Assembly (NCBI RefSeq): GCF_020283565.1
Contig: NC_060063.1
Span: 25,474,777-25,538,776, forward strand
Source: Trifolium pratense
Taxonomy: Eukaryota; Streptophyta; Magnoliopsida; Fabales; Fabaceae
Length of the DNA: 64,000 bases
Direction of reading: 5' to 3'
Under the pieces are notes generated by a model, which made no database searches, was not told the DNA's origin, and saw only the letters and a program-made list of their open reading frames with translations. The translations under genes were made by a program, and so were the position numbers. Positions 1 to 11,168 of this stretch are shown here, in pieces. Each line of letters opens with the position of its first letter. Position 1 is the first letter of the stretch.

Positions 1-246
1 TGGAAGAATAAAATTTCTCTTCTCCCTAATCAAATTCATTTTTTTATCATTCCAGTTTTACTTTCATTCTTCTTCTTCTTCCTCTCTCATAGAAAATCAA
101 TTCTCCAGTCAATCTATCATTTCTTGCATTTTCTGCAAAACTGTGTTTACTGTGATCTTGCTCATAGGCGTGGCTTGAGCTTGCATAGAGTGTGCGAGTG
201 ATTTAAGAATTAGTGTGTGTGTATAGTTCTACTTGTTGCGCCAACA
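1..246 (+). repeat. 5' LTR of C1, 3' portion only
   Basis: Position 1 matches about position 4514 of the downstream LTR and homology runs to the ca at 245-246, just before the primer-binding site. This copy has about 50 bp (around 137-185) absent from the 3' LTR. The upstream U3 part lies outside the window. Confidence 0.85.
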
Positions 247-248
247 TC

Positions 249-264
249 TGGCATCAAGATCCTG
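249..264 (+). other. Primer-binding site of C1
   Basis: TGGCATCAAGATCCTGG starts 2 bases after the LTR end. It resembles the plant initiator-tRNA-Met complement TGGTATCAGAGCC with mismatches, as expected in a decayed copy. Confidence 0.65.
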
Positions 265-279
265 GTTATCACTGCAACC

Positions 280-3200
280 ATGGCAACATACAACAATGGT
301 CAATTTCCTGCAAATTTACCAATCTTGGAAGGCAATAATTATGATAGTTGGAGTAAGCAGATGAAGGTTCTGTTCAATTATCAAGATATGATGGATCAAG
401 TGACTAATATGTAGATCCACTGACAGAGGCTGCAACAGAAAATCAAAGAACTCAATACAAAGAGTTGAAGAAGAAAGATTTCAAAGCATTGTTCATTATT
501 CATCAAAGTGTAAGTCCATACATATTTGAGAAGGTTGGTGAATGTGAAACTGAAAAAGAGGCCTGAGATATCTTAGCTGCTGCATATGCTGGTGATCAGA
601 AGGTAAAGAAGGTGAAGTTACAAACCCTAAGAAAGAGAATTTGCACAGCTACAAATGGAGGATAAAGAAACTGTAAGTGATTTCTTTACTAGAGTTGCAA
701 AAATAGTTAATGAAATGAAAGCATGTGGCGAAGCTGTGTCTAGTTCAATGAGAATAGAAAAGATCTTGAGATCATTATCTCCAAGATTTGGCTATGTAGT
801 AGCAACAATAGAGGAATCTATAGATCTTGATAGCATGAAAGTTGAAGAGCTACAAGGATCTTTGGAAGCACGTGAACAAAGGATGAATCAGAGAAACTAT
901 GACAAATCCAAAGGTGAAGTTGCTTTACAAGCACAACACAACAATAAAGATAAGAAGGGAAAGGGTAAATGGAATGGAAATAAAGGAAGAGGATGGCACA
1001 ATAATGCTGGTAACAGAGATAAACCAGAACCTAGTAATGCAAATCAGAAGAATGAGAATCATAGAGGTGGTTTTAATGGAAGGGGTGGAAGAGGTGGCAA
1101 GAAAAGATTTGATAAAAGTAACATTCAATGTTACAATTGTCAGAAGTATGGTCACTTTGCTGATGAATTTTGGTCCAAGAAAGAGTCACAAGATGATGAG
1201 GCAAAGATAGCTATGCAAGATGATAATGATGATCCTATTATGTTCATGGTGACAACTAAAGAAGATTTGAACTGTGGTGAAGGATGGTACTTGGATTTAG
1301 GTTGTTCAACACATATGACATGAAGAAAAAATTGGTTTATTAGCTTCAACCAGTCACACAAGAACAAGGTGAAATTTGCAAATGATAGCACATTGAATTC
1401 AGAAGGTGTAGGAGTAGTGTGCATCAAGAGCAAGAATGGTGATGAGGCCTTCATCAATGATGTGCTCTATATACCAGGTATGAAGTGCAATCTTCTTAGC
1501 ATAGGGCAACTGCTAGAGAAAAATTATAAGATAGTCATAGAAGATAAAATGATGAGACTAATGGATTCAAATAGAAAGTAAATTTTGAAAGCTCCAATGT
1601 CAAAAAATAGGACTTTCAAAATTGAACTTAATGTATTAGATCATAAGTGTTTGGCTACAGCAGTAGAGAAAGATTGTTGGACCTGGCATTATAGATTTGG
1701 CCATTTGAATTTTAAAGATTTAAACATGATTCATAATAAGCATATGGTATCTGGCTTGCCTAAGATTCAAATTCCAAATGAAGTGTGTGAAGATTGTGTA
1801 CATTATAAGCAACATAGAGACAATTTCAACAAGAATGTATTGAGTAGAACAAAGTGTGTATTGAAAGTGATCTACTCTGATGTGTCTGGACCAATGCAAG
1901 TTGACTCAACAGGTGAAAATAGGTACTTTGTATCATTTGTTGATGATTATAGCAGAAAACTGTGGACTTATCTGATCAACAAGAAAAGTGAATATATGGA
2001 GGAGGTGAATATATGTCAAGTGAATTCACTGAATTTTGTGAAGCAGAAGGCATTATTCATGAAGTGATACCGCCCTACACATCTCAACAAAATGGAAGTG
2101 CTGAAAGGAGGAACATGACCATAATGAATATGGTGATGCATGCTTAAAGGGAAGCATTTACCAAAGGAACTATGGGGAGCAATGAACACTACTTGTTATG
2201 TGCTCAACAGATGCCCCACCAAAAGATTGAACAATGTAACTCCTGAAGAGTGTTGGTTAGGAAACAAACCAAATGTGAGTCATTTGAAAGTGTTTGGATC
2301 TATAGCATATAGACAGGTTCCTGATCAGACAAGAAGGAAGCTAGATGCCAAGAGTGAGATGATGATATTGGTTGGATATCATTCTACTGGTGGATACAGA
2401 CTCTACAATCCTATAAGCAAGTCAATAGTGATTATTAGAGATGTAATCATAGATTAATTGAAAGAATGATACTGGTCAAACAACAAGAAGAAGGACTCAA
2501 TAAGCATTGTATTTGATGATGAACAAGCAGTGCTAGAAGAAGATGCTAGTGACAATGAACTAAGATGATCAACAAGGGCCAGAGTACCATCAATGAGACT
2601 CAATGACTGCATTGTTACAAGAGATAATGAGATCACTACTGAGGGTGATTTAGTTCACTTGGCATTCAATGCAGAAACCGAACCAGTTAACTTTGAAGAT
2701 GCAGTGAAAGATGAGAAATGGTTAGCTTCTATGAATGAAGAAATTGAGTCAATAGAAAGAAATGATACTTGGAAGTTAGTCAATCTTCCAAATGGTAAGA
2801 AAGCAATTGGTGTAAAGTGGGTTTACAAAGTGAAAGTGAATCCAAAAGGTGAAACTATAAGGCATAAAGCAAGATTGGTAGTGAAAGGCTTCTTGCAGAA
2901 AGAAGGAATTGATTTTAATGAGATGTTTGCACCAGTTGTTAGAATGGATACAATAAGGTTAGTGACTGCCATAGCACATTACAATAAATGGTCAATGCAT
3001 CAAATGGATGTAAAGTGTACATTTATGAATGGTCCACTTGAAGAGGAAGTGTATGTGGTTCAACCACCAGGTTTCATAGACAAAGGGAATGAATCAAAGG
3101 TATATAAGTTGAACAAAGCACTATATGGACTTAAACAAGCTCCACGAGCTTGGAACAAAAGAATTGACAGATTTTTAAGTGACATTGGATTCAGTAAATG

Positions 3201-4222
3201 TGTAATTGAACATGGAGTGTATGTGAAGAAATCTACAACAAGTGATATAATCATATTGTGCTTATATGTTGATGACTTGTTGATTACTGGAAGCAATGAG
3301 GCTCAAATCAGCAAATTCAAGGTGGACATGATGAGAGAATTTGAAATGACTTACTTAGGTCACATTTCTTATTTCTTAGGAATTGAATTTCAGAAAACTA
3401 GTGAAGGCCTAATATTGCATCAGAAGAAATATGCAAGTGAAATTTTGAAGAGGTTTGAAATAATGCAATCCAGCACTCACTCCATCAGAACCTAGACTTC
3501 AATTAACAAAAGAGAAAGATGAAAAGGATGTGGATGCAACTGAGTATAGAATACTCATTGGATCATTGAGATACTTGTGCAACACTAGGCCTGATATAGC
3601 TTATAGTGTTGGCATAGTCAGTAGATACATAGAGAGGCCTAAGATGTCTCATTTGTCTGTAGCAAAGAGAATCTTAAGGTATATTAAAGGTAGATTGGAT
3701 TGTGGAATTGTTTTTCAAACACCAGATGCAAGTAGTTATGATTTAATTGGATACACTGATTCAAATTGGTGTGGAGACAAGGATGATAGAAAGTCTACTG
3801 CTGGCTACATCTTTCTGTATGGTGGATCACTAATCTCTTGGTGCTCAAGGAAGGAACCAATTGTAGCTCTATCTACTTGTGAATCTGAATACATTGTTGC
3901 TTCCTTAAGTGCTTGTCAGGGTGTTTGGTTAAGCAATTTGATTAAAGAGATAAGTGATGTGGAGTGTGATTCAGTGACACTCAAAGTTGATAACATGTCT
4001 GCAATCAATCTAGCAAAGAATCCAGTTGCTCATGGCAGGAGTAAACACATAGAAATGAGGTTCGATTACTTAAGAGAGCAAGTAAACAATGGAAAGCTCA
4101 AGTTGGAGCATTGCAGGAAAGAGCTGCAAGTTGCAGATGTGGTAACAAAGGCAGTGACAGTTGAAACCTTTGTAAGGTTGAGAAATTTGATGTGCATCAA
4201 GTCTTTAGAGAACATGAATTAA
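280..4222 (+). pseudogene. Broken copia gag-pol polyprotein of C1
   Basis: The likely start is the ATG at 280 (MATYNNGQFPANLPILEG), a typical copia gag N-terminus. Gag is interrupted at about 412 (TAG) and frameshifted near 640. It continues to a zinc knuckle near 1130-1170 whose last Cys is Phe (CYNCQKYGHFADEF). The protease motif at about 1290 reads D-L-G instead of catalytic D-S-G. The integrase zinc-binding and core regions lie at 1680-2150, with a deletion near 2000 just before the GGEYM block. Reverse transcriptase spans 2680-3490 with an intact YVDD box near 3267. A frameshift near 3490 separates RNase H (about 3530-4222). At least five independent lesions make this a clear pseudogene. 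Confidence 0.92.
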
Positions 4223-4229
4223 GGGGGTG

Positions 4230-4710
4230 TGTTGAATTGTGCAAATTCATTGTGTAATCCATGTTCCTAAATCAGCTACTTGATGTGCAAGTTAGTTTCA
4301 AAGTTAGTTATAGTTTGTTGCTTATGTGGTAAGCAACAAACAAATTAGTTGTTAAGTAGTTAATAACAGTTTTAAGCGAGTTTGTTAGTTTGTTAGAGAT
4401 GATTACAAGTTAGTTAGAAGTGTGTGTGTGTGATTGCCTAAGTGTAAAGCAATGTGTATAAATGCAAGTGATTGCATTATTGGTGTTTGTAACCCTTTTT
4501 CTTGGCCCATTAGTGGAAGATAAAATTTCTCTTCTCCCTAATCAAATTCATTTTCTGATCATTCCTATTTTACTATCATTCTTCTTCTTCCTCTCTCATA
4601 GAAAACCAATTCTCCATTCAATCTATCATTTCTTGCTGAGCTTGCACAGAGTGTATGTGATTTGCAGAATTAGTGTATGTGTGTGTATAGTGCTACTTGC
4701 TGCGCCAATA
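4230..4710 (+). repeat. 3' LTR of C1
   Basis: The LTR starts at TGTTGAATTG directly after a polypurine tract (AAGGGGGTG, 4221-4229) and runs to ccaata, matching ccaaca in the 5' LTR. A TATA-like box (GTGTATAAATGC) lies near 4452-4463, consistent with a U3/R promoter. Length is about 481 bp. Confidence 0.85.
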
Positions 4711-5060
4711 GTATTCTATTTTTATTTTATAATCGAATTGTTGTATTCTATTAACTTTGGGTGGTGTGAGTTTATTTGGAAATTCTTTTCTTTATATGAG
4801 GTTGTAAGAATGCATGTCTAAAAGCTCGATTTTTTTCAAAAGATATTTATAAAAAAGAAAAGGGAAAAAAAGTAGTAAGAATGCATGTCTAAAAGCTCAA
4901 TTTTTTTCAAATTCATGCATAAAACACCATGTTTTTTGACAACTGATTTTAGATGTACGTACTATTAAGAATACACATGCAAAAATTCAATGTTCAACCT
5001 TGTAAGAAAACACCATGTTTTTGGATACATGTTATACTTAACACATCATAAAATATTTAT
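4711..5060. repeat. AT-rich spacer with a 37-bp direct duplication
   Basis: No coding sequence is seen. A block beginning gtaagaatgcatgtctaaaa occurs at about 4804-4840 and again at about 4875-4911. A second small duplication, acaccatgttttt, lies near 4924 and 5009. This looks like local tandem duplication in intergenic DNA. Confidence 0.6.
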
Positions 5061-5398
5061 TGGCTTAACCATTTGATCCCTTACGTTTATTTTAAGTTTT
5101 AATTTGGTCTCTTACGTTTAAAAAGTATCAATTTGGTCCCTTAATTACGTTTTCATTAGGTTTCAATTTAGTCATTTTCGTTAATTTTGTCACTGACACC
5201 GTTTGAACTATATACGTGTCAGTGTGTCCACGTGTTTGTCTACATATGCAAACTGGTAACCACATGTCACAAAACTGACGGAAAGGACTAACTAATGCAA
5301 ACGGTAAAAATGTAAGGGGCCAAATTAATACGTTTAAACATAATGAACCAAATTGAAAACTAAAATAAACGTAAAAGACTAAAGGTATAGTTAAGCCA
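5061..5398. mobile_element. Long-TIR MITE (about 338 bp)
   Basis: The ends are inverted: TGGCTTAAC at the left and GTTAAGCCA at the right. Imperfect complementarity extends inward for about 75-90 bp, through repeated 'ttggtcccttacgttt' motifs on the left and their complements on the right. There is no ORF. The flanks (tatttat / tatttgt) may be a degenerate duplication. The superfamily is not certain; the long TIR would suit a Mutator-like MITE. Confidence 0.75.
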
Positions 5399-5718
5399 TA
5401 TTTGTTTAACGGTTTTATGAAAACTCATTGATACATACTTTAGCAAGTGTATTAAAATTCGTAAAGTAATAAAATTATTTACAGAGATTGAGATTAATTA
5501 AAATTTTATCAATTACATATCTATTTGGATGCTAAGAATTTGATTTGCAAATTGAAAATAATATTGCCTTTAAATTAACGAAGAATAAAAAGTGATCGGG
5601 GTATACGTGGGTTGGGTTGAGTTAGATTTGGCCTAATCCGTCATCCAACCTAGTTATTAATGAGTTGGTTTGGGTTGGGTTCGCGGATTGTTAATAAAAT
5701 TAAAAATACTCAAAATAT
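5399..5718. other. Spacer without recognised gene
   Basis: AT-rich DNA followed by a G/T-rich patch (5608-5695) with imperfect inverted copies of gggttgggtt and ccaacctag. No ORF of note. The patch may be a remnant of a small DNA transposon, but no boundaries can be supported. Confidence 0.4.
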
Positions 5719-6112
5719 GTGAATCTGGACCCCCAAAGGTCCAGCACATAACATATAAAAGAGAGTTAGATAACATACTCAAAATATACAAGTGTAAGTA
5801 AACGATACTTAAACACTTCATCACAATTCATGCATATTCTAACTCATGCATATACTTCATTAATCACATCTAATTAGGAGTTACAACCTAATTGTACTCA
5901 CACTTCATTTATAAGCATACATCATCAATCTCATTTAATTATAAGCTACAAGAAGTTATAATCAAATATCAAACATAATCCACAAACATCAAACGTTTCC
6001 AATTATGTGTCACATATCAATTATCACCAAAATGTACACATAGCCTAATGCATTCTAATGCCACAATCTTCATGCTATATGTCCCCTAGACATATCTATT
6101 GCATGTGGTACC

Positions 6113-6415
6113 ATCTTCTTTATTAGAGTATCTCACCTCTAATATCATTCTTTATCAGATAAATATAATCTGATATCCTTCTTTATTGGAATATCCAATA
6201 TCACATATAATTCATGAATGCGTGTATGTATTTCATGGTTTCACTCACAATCAATAGCATTAAGCTCTTCATTTATAATGTGGAACACTATCCAACATTT
6301 TGTCTTTATTAAGATAACACTATACCTTAATAACCTTCTTTATTAGAATAACATAATTCTAATATCCTTCTTTATTAAGTTGATTAACACCTTAATATAC
6401 TTCTTTGACATTTTA
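6113..6415 (-). repeat. Hairpin array in the truncated Tekay LTR
   Basis: Six consecutive units of a constant CTTCTTTAT (or similar) are each followed by a short inverted repeat. The stems include TATTAGAG/CTCTAATA, TATCAGAT/ATCTGATA, TATTGGA/TCCAATA, TATTAAG/CTTAATA and TATTAGAA/TTCTAATA. The stem sequences differ between units but complementarity is kept. Confidence 0.75.
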
Positions 6416-6605
6416 ACAAACATCATCAACACAATCAACAACAATTATATTCCACAAATATAATCAACAATTCATCAACACATCATTATTCATCAACAAG
6501 CAATCAATCATGGTTACAAACACTTAATTGCATGTTAGGATACCACTAATCCATGTTACAAGTGCTTAATTACACTTTAAAACATTAACAAAATATGTGC
6601 TGTCC

Positions 6606-6770
6606 AGTACTGGTCGCTTAGCGATGGCATAGCGAGGGCTGGCGAGCATTGTCAGTGCAAGGACAACTTCTGGCGAGCAACAGCGAGCCGGTCGCTTAGC
6701 GACGACCTAGCGAGGGCCTCAGGACAGCAACATTCGCCACCTGCTCGCTAAGCGAAGGCCTAGCGAGGGT
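6606..6770 (-). repeat. GC-rich palindromic patch in the truncated Tekay LTR
   Basis: A locally GC-rich block inside an AT-rich LTR, built from degenerate palindromes around GCTTAGCGA and TCGCTAAGCGA with GGCGAGC variants. The same motif family occurs at the corresponding place in the G2 and G3 LTRs. Confidence 0.7.
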
Positions 6771-7531
6771 CTTCTGAGAGCAATGCTTATACTTCGGCTT
6801 TTTCACTCCAATTCACCCAAAAATCCCATTTTTCATGTTATAAATCCCAAATAACTTTATCTTCATGTACATAACACATATATAAACATAAAATGACGGA
6901 TTGATTCTCAGATCTACATCAAATACATCGAAAAATTAATGATTTATCATTTTTACTCAAAAACTCATAAACCACAAAGTTCTTGATCAAACATTTACAA
7001 ATTCCCAATTTTAACCCACAAAATCGTTCATACTACATGATAAAAGTATATTAAACATGTTATGAACATTCTCTATCATTTTGTTTAAGAAAATCACCCA
7101 AAAACCCAAACGAAAATGGGTTGGAGAAAGTTCGGGTACGAAGAAATCGACATTCTCCCCTTTCTCGTATCACCCACGAATATGAAATCTACTCTCTTAC
7201 CTTGGATCGGTGAAATCTCGAGTCCTCTTCTTGATTCTTCGAGTTTTCCCCTTGCCCTAGCTCTTGCTCTTCCTTCTCTCTTCTTTCTCTTCAAAGTCAC
7301 AATTGTGACACTTTCTCTCTCCAAGGGACTATAAATAGCGCCCTACTCATGTGCCTCAAGGCCCATCGGGCCTCAAGCCCATTATCTTGGCCCAACTCAC
7401 GTTAACTCTCACTAACCCGCGCATTAATTAAAGTGCACGATAAATAACTATTCGCCACTAACTTAATTAAAAGTCATTGCAACAATTAATTAAACACTTA
7501 AATAGCGAATAATAAAAATCGGATCGTTATA

Positions 7532-8538
7532 GCCTAAACCATCGCAAAACAAGGCCACTTGTCCACTTACTGCCGGTAAGTTTGAAAAATTTCAAAAAAA
7601 AAAAAAAAACAACAAGTTCAAGGCAACAAGTGCACCACTTCTCCCCCTATATATAGGACTCATATTCACTGCTGTCATATATGACACAGTTTCTCACTAT
7701 TTTAGATCACAACCATTGATTTTAGATTAGACGGTTGTGATCAATCTGTCAGCAATACATCTCATCCATTGATTTTGATCGAACGACAGATATCAGTACT
7801 GCGTCAACGCAGTTAATGCGCTAAATCCTTTTCCCTCTATATATACTCCTTCATCATTTTTTTTTTTCATTTCATTTCACCAATCCATTTCCCTCTCTAA
7901 GTTTTATCTCACCTTTTTGTTCTTCATCACTCATTGTTCTTTATCGCTTCATCTTTGTTATTGAATATTTTATTTCTAATTTATGTTTTTTATTATTTAT
8001 TTAAATAAAATACATTTTTTAAAATATTAATAATTATATTTTATAAATTAATAAACAAAATAATTAAAATAAATAATTTTAAAAATAAATATTTTATTTC
8101 TAATTTATGTTTTTTATTATATATTAAAAATAGTTTTTTTCTTATTTATTTAAATAAAATATATTTTTTTAAAACATTAATAATTATATTTTATAAATTA
8201 ATAAACAAAATAATTAAAATAACTAATTTGAAAAATATATATCCAGTTTTGCGACGGTCCAGGCTGTCGGTAAGTTAAAGCGCCATAGACCAATATTTTG
8301 CGACGGTCCTGGCAGTTAGTAAGTTCCAGAATCACATCAGCTTCTTTGTGACGGTCGATGCCGTTAGTAAGTTCAGGCCTCATGCTTTGTGACGGTTCAG
8401 GCCACCGTAAAGTTTACCAGCGGCCATTTTTGTGGCCGAACTTGGCCGTCAGTAAGTAGTCACTTTATGTATTTACTGGCCATTTTTGGACTTTGTGACG
8501 GCTAAAAACCGTCGTTAAGTAGTTGTTTTCTTGTAGTG
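7532..8538. mobile_element. Non-autonomous CACTA (En/Spm-like) remnant
   Basis: The right end at 8524-8538 reads TGTTTTCTTGTAGTG, the complement of the canonical CACTACAAGAAAACA terminus. From 8249 to 8520 there are subterminal repeats of the type TTTGTGACGGT..GGCCGT.AGTAAGT. A similar inverted motif lies at the left (about 7545-7585). No transposase is visible. The left terminus is missing where the Tekay LTR abuts, so the 3-bp target duplication cannot be tested. A TATA-like stretch and CT-rich block (7840-7930) occupy the middle. Confidence 0.8.
7964..8232. repeat. AT-rich tandem duplication of about 124 bp inside the CACTA remnant
   Basis: The block beginning aatattttatttctaattta at 7964 recurs at 8088. 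The remainder, through 'aataattatattttataaatt', is repeated in the second copy with about 20-30 bp inserted. Confidence 0.75.
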
Positions 8539-9333
8539 TCTTGAGAATCAGAAGATTAATAATAATAATAAAATGTATAGATTTAATAAAATAATTACAC
8601 ATAAACAATAGGTAGACGAACAACAAGTTGCGCCGCTAATCCTTTTTGAATAGAAAAACTCAATCTTTAAATAGGGATGAAATGTAGTAGTCTTTTATAA
8701 TCTTGATTCTAGAAAATGAAATGCATCTGAAAACACTTATTTTTCACAATTCACCAAAATTTGTAACTCTTTCCGAAGCTATGCTAAAACCCTAATGAAA
8801 ATGTAAAAATTATAGCTTAATTGCTCTTAAATAGGCCTTAAATAATTGTTAAAGATCCGGGGCTCATCGTAATCTCAAACTTAAATTGTTACTTATTCTC
8901 AAGAAACACACTTGCACAAATGAAAGTTTTACAGCAAAGTTACAACCTCTTTGAGTAACATCTATTGGGGAGTTCAGATAAGCTCAAGAGAAACATCGGA
9001 TCAAATGTTCCAGGACCACAAGAGAGAGATGTCACATCTCCACCCAAATCCTTAAGGTATTAGATTAATGAGTCACCTCACTTATACATCTAACATTCTT
9101 CTCATTCATAGTGAATGTGGAACTTAACCAACATATAATATTCATATAAATCTAACATTCTTCTCATTCATGCATGAACTAAGTTCAACGAATCAATTAT
9201 CGAGTCGAGTCTCGAACTCTCTTCGAGTTGGTTCGGTTCATTGTCAGCCCTACTTTTTTAATAAACATGTATTTTTTATGAACAATATATTTTTCAACAT
9301 AATAATCTTAATTAAATCCTATGACATAATAGA
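8539..9333. other. Intergenic DNA left of C2
   Basis: No gene recognised. A 22-bp direct repeat (tctaacattcttctcattca) occurs near 9089 and 9158. The stretch 9190-9250 (ttcgagttggttcggttca) looks like the end of a small DNA element, but no partner end was found. The C2 target sequence ataga occupies 9329-9333. Confidence 0.45.
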
Positions 9334-10323
9334 TGTAATCTGGCACGCAGTGAACACAATGCTGCACAAGATGCTATAGCACACGTTGCAGCAAGACAGT
9401 CGCAGAACACAGTAAACAAATAAATAAATTGCAGAATAATAAATAAGACAGGTAGTTGTTAACCCAGTTCAGTGTAACGTCACCTACTCTGGGGGATACC
9501 AATCTAGGAATGAATCCACTATAATAGCTCTAGTTCAAAGCCCTCGACCAACACCCGGTACTTGACTTATCACCTAGACACTACCCGTGCAATCCTACCT
9601 AAGAACCTCTTAGATAATGAGACCCCGTCCCAAATTCCTCCTAACAACACGTACTATGTTGCTGTCAATAATAACAATCAGGATGGAGACACTCTCCTAG
9701 AAACTAGACCACACTCTTGCTTAAAAGCTTATGAGTGAATCACACACACTAACTCTGTGCTTAAAAGCTTAGGAGTAGCTTACAATTAACAATAAAACAC
9801 AGTCCTAAACTTGCATCAAAGTGACACAAGAAAGGCTGACAAAAGACACAAACTCTAAACCTTAAAACCTCACACTTTGTAAAAAACACGGTTTAGAATA
9901 CATGAGTAGAATAGCTTGAGGCTTCACATATTTATAGTCTTCAATTGTCTTGATGGGCAAGCTAGGTCTTCAGACATGTACAACTGTAGGAATTTCGGCC
10001 CAACCCTAAATTAATTTCAAAAATATAATTTGTTTGTTTCATGTTGTACCAAACAAAAAAAAACGCCAAAAATATAATATAATTATATTTTTGTTTTAAA
10101 TAACATTCCTTCAGCCGACTTCAATAAAACTTGCTGAGCAAGGCTCGTTTTGCCCAGACGCACGTGCCTGAATATATAATTGAAGCAAATCTTGACTCAG
10201 ATTTGAAATAAAAATTCTGCACGAAAACAGAGTATCAGTATGCTGTACTATAATGCTACAGCATCTCAGTCCAACATCTGGCTGGTTGGCTTTTGCAAAA
10301 TGTAGCCAATCAAAACACCAACA
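9334..10323 (-). repeat. 3' LTR of C2
   Basis: Begins tgtaatctgg and ends ccaaca on the plus strand, equal in length to the partner LTR at 17542-18531. On the minus strand a TATA box (CTATAAATATG) lies near 9926-9940, upstream of the expected transcript start. Confidence 0.95.
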
Positions 10324-10338
10324 ATCTCCCCCTTTGGC
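10324..10338 (-). other. Polypurine tract of C2
   Basis: On the minus strand GCCAAAGGGGGAGAT directly abuts the 3' LTR. This is the expected primer site for plus-strand DNA synthesis. Confidence 0.85.
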
Positions 10339-10386
10339 AAATTTTGGCTAAAACAACCTTAGGCCAGTGCATAGAGAGATACAGTC

Positions 10387-10500
10387 TAAACTTTCCTTCG
10401 AGTCAACATAAGCACACAACTAGGAAAGAAAGTAGAACGATGCTAAGCTATTTAAACTTTCCTTCGAGTCAACATACGCACACAACTAGGAAAGAGAGTA
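10387..10500 (-). repeat. 66-bp tandem duplication near the 3' end of C2
   Basis: The block starting taaactttccttcgagtcaa at 10387 recurs at 10453 with a few substitutions. Both copies end in aactaggaaag..agta. It lies in the 3' untranslated region of the element. Confidence 0.85.
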
Positions 10501-10740
10501 AAGAAATCCATCAGATGAAAAGATAGCTAGCACGTAAGCATCAGAGGCATGCAACAGCGGAACATAACACATCTTAGCCTCAAAGTACAGATAGAGAGAA
10601 ATAAACTCTCACATAGTGGATTCAAGATATGAGAAATAAACTCCTTCATATTTAAGCCATGCCACATAGAATAGGAAAAATAAATTCCTATATGAATACT
10701 TCAGACATGCATATCATAAGTAGTAGAAAAATAAATTCTA

Positions 10741-10905
10741 CTCCCCCTCAATACATGCGTAAATTCACTCCTCCTCAAAACATGCATAAACTTCACTCCC
10801 CCTCAACATATGCATCATAAAACAAACATGCTATACTAGATGCTATAGCATTCTTCATCACACCATGCACAACAGATATTAAACAGATATTACTCCCCCT
10901 TTTTA
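10741..10905 (-). repeat. Cluster of PPT-like tracts in the C2 3' region
   Basis: Tracts such as actccccctcaa recur near 10740, 10768 (cctcct variant), 10796 and 10892. On the minus strand each reads like GAGGGGGAGT, close to the functional PPT at 10324. The intervening units share 'acatgca' and look like diverged 30-bp repeats. Confidence 0.6.
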
Positions 10906-11168
10906 GCCATAAATTCTGACAAATAAAGTCAGTATCACACAGTAGGAGCAGAACTTCCACAAAGTTATCAGATCATAGAGAAACATAGAGTGCAGAGAGA
11001 ATCAGAGCATAAGAACTCATAAAGTGCACATTACAGACCATCAGGGCATAGAAAACCTGGATTATCGGAGCCAAAAGACATGGATTGTACATGTTACAAA
11101 CCAGAGAGCATCAGGGCGTAGCCCACAAATTAAAATCGAAAAGGACATGCAAATAAAGCATAAGCAGG

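Larger units (their letters stand above)
1..4710 (+). mobile_element. Degenerate Ty1/copia LTR retrotransposon (C1)
   Basis: A copia element in the order LTR, primer-binding site, gag, protease, integrase, reverse transcriptase, RNase H, polypurine tract, LTR. The 5' LTR is cut by the window start, so its target-site duplication cannot be checked. The two LTRs differ by a roughly 50-bp indel plus many substitutions, and the coding region has several stops, frameshifts and deletions. It is the oldest and most decayed LTR element here and cannot be autonomous. The order integrase before reverse transcriptase proves copia rather than gypsy; the lineage within copia was not determined. Confidence 0.93.
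5719..7531 (-). repeat. Truncated solo LTR of a Tekay-type gypsy element
   Basis: From gaatctggacccccaaaggt to the terminal gttata it is collinear with the G1 LTR from about 20698 to 22317. It shows the same order: a 'ccagcacataac' block, hairpin array, GC-rich palindromic patch, CT-rich stretch, 'aaggcccat.gggcctcaagccca' block and terminal gttaca-like end. The first 450 bp or so of the LTR are missing. No gag-pol adjoins it, so it is a truncated solo LTR or the relic of a deleted element. Its last bases abut a CACTA remnant. Confidence 0.8.

Noticed and set aside
5608..5695. Telomere-like gggttgggtt repeats
   Set aside because: Not the plant telomere repeat TTTAGGG, and too short and irregular.
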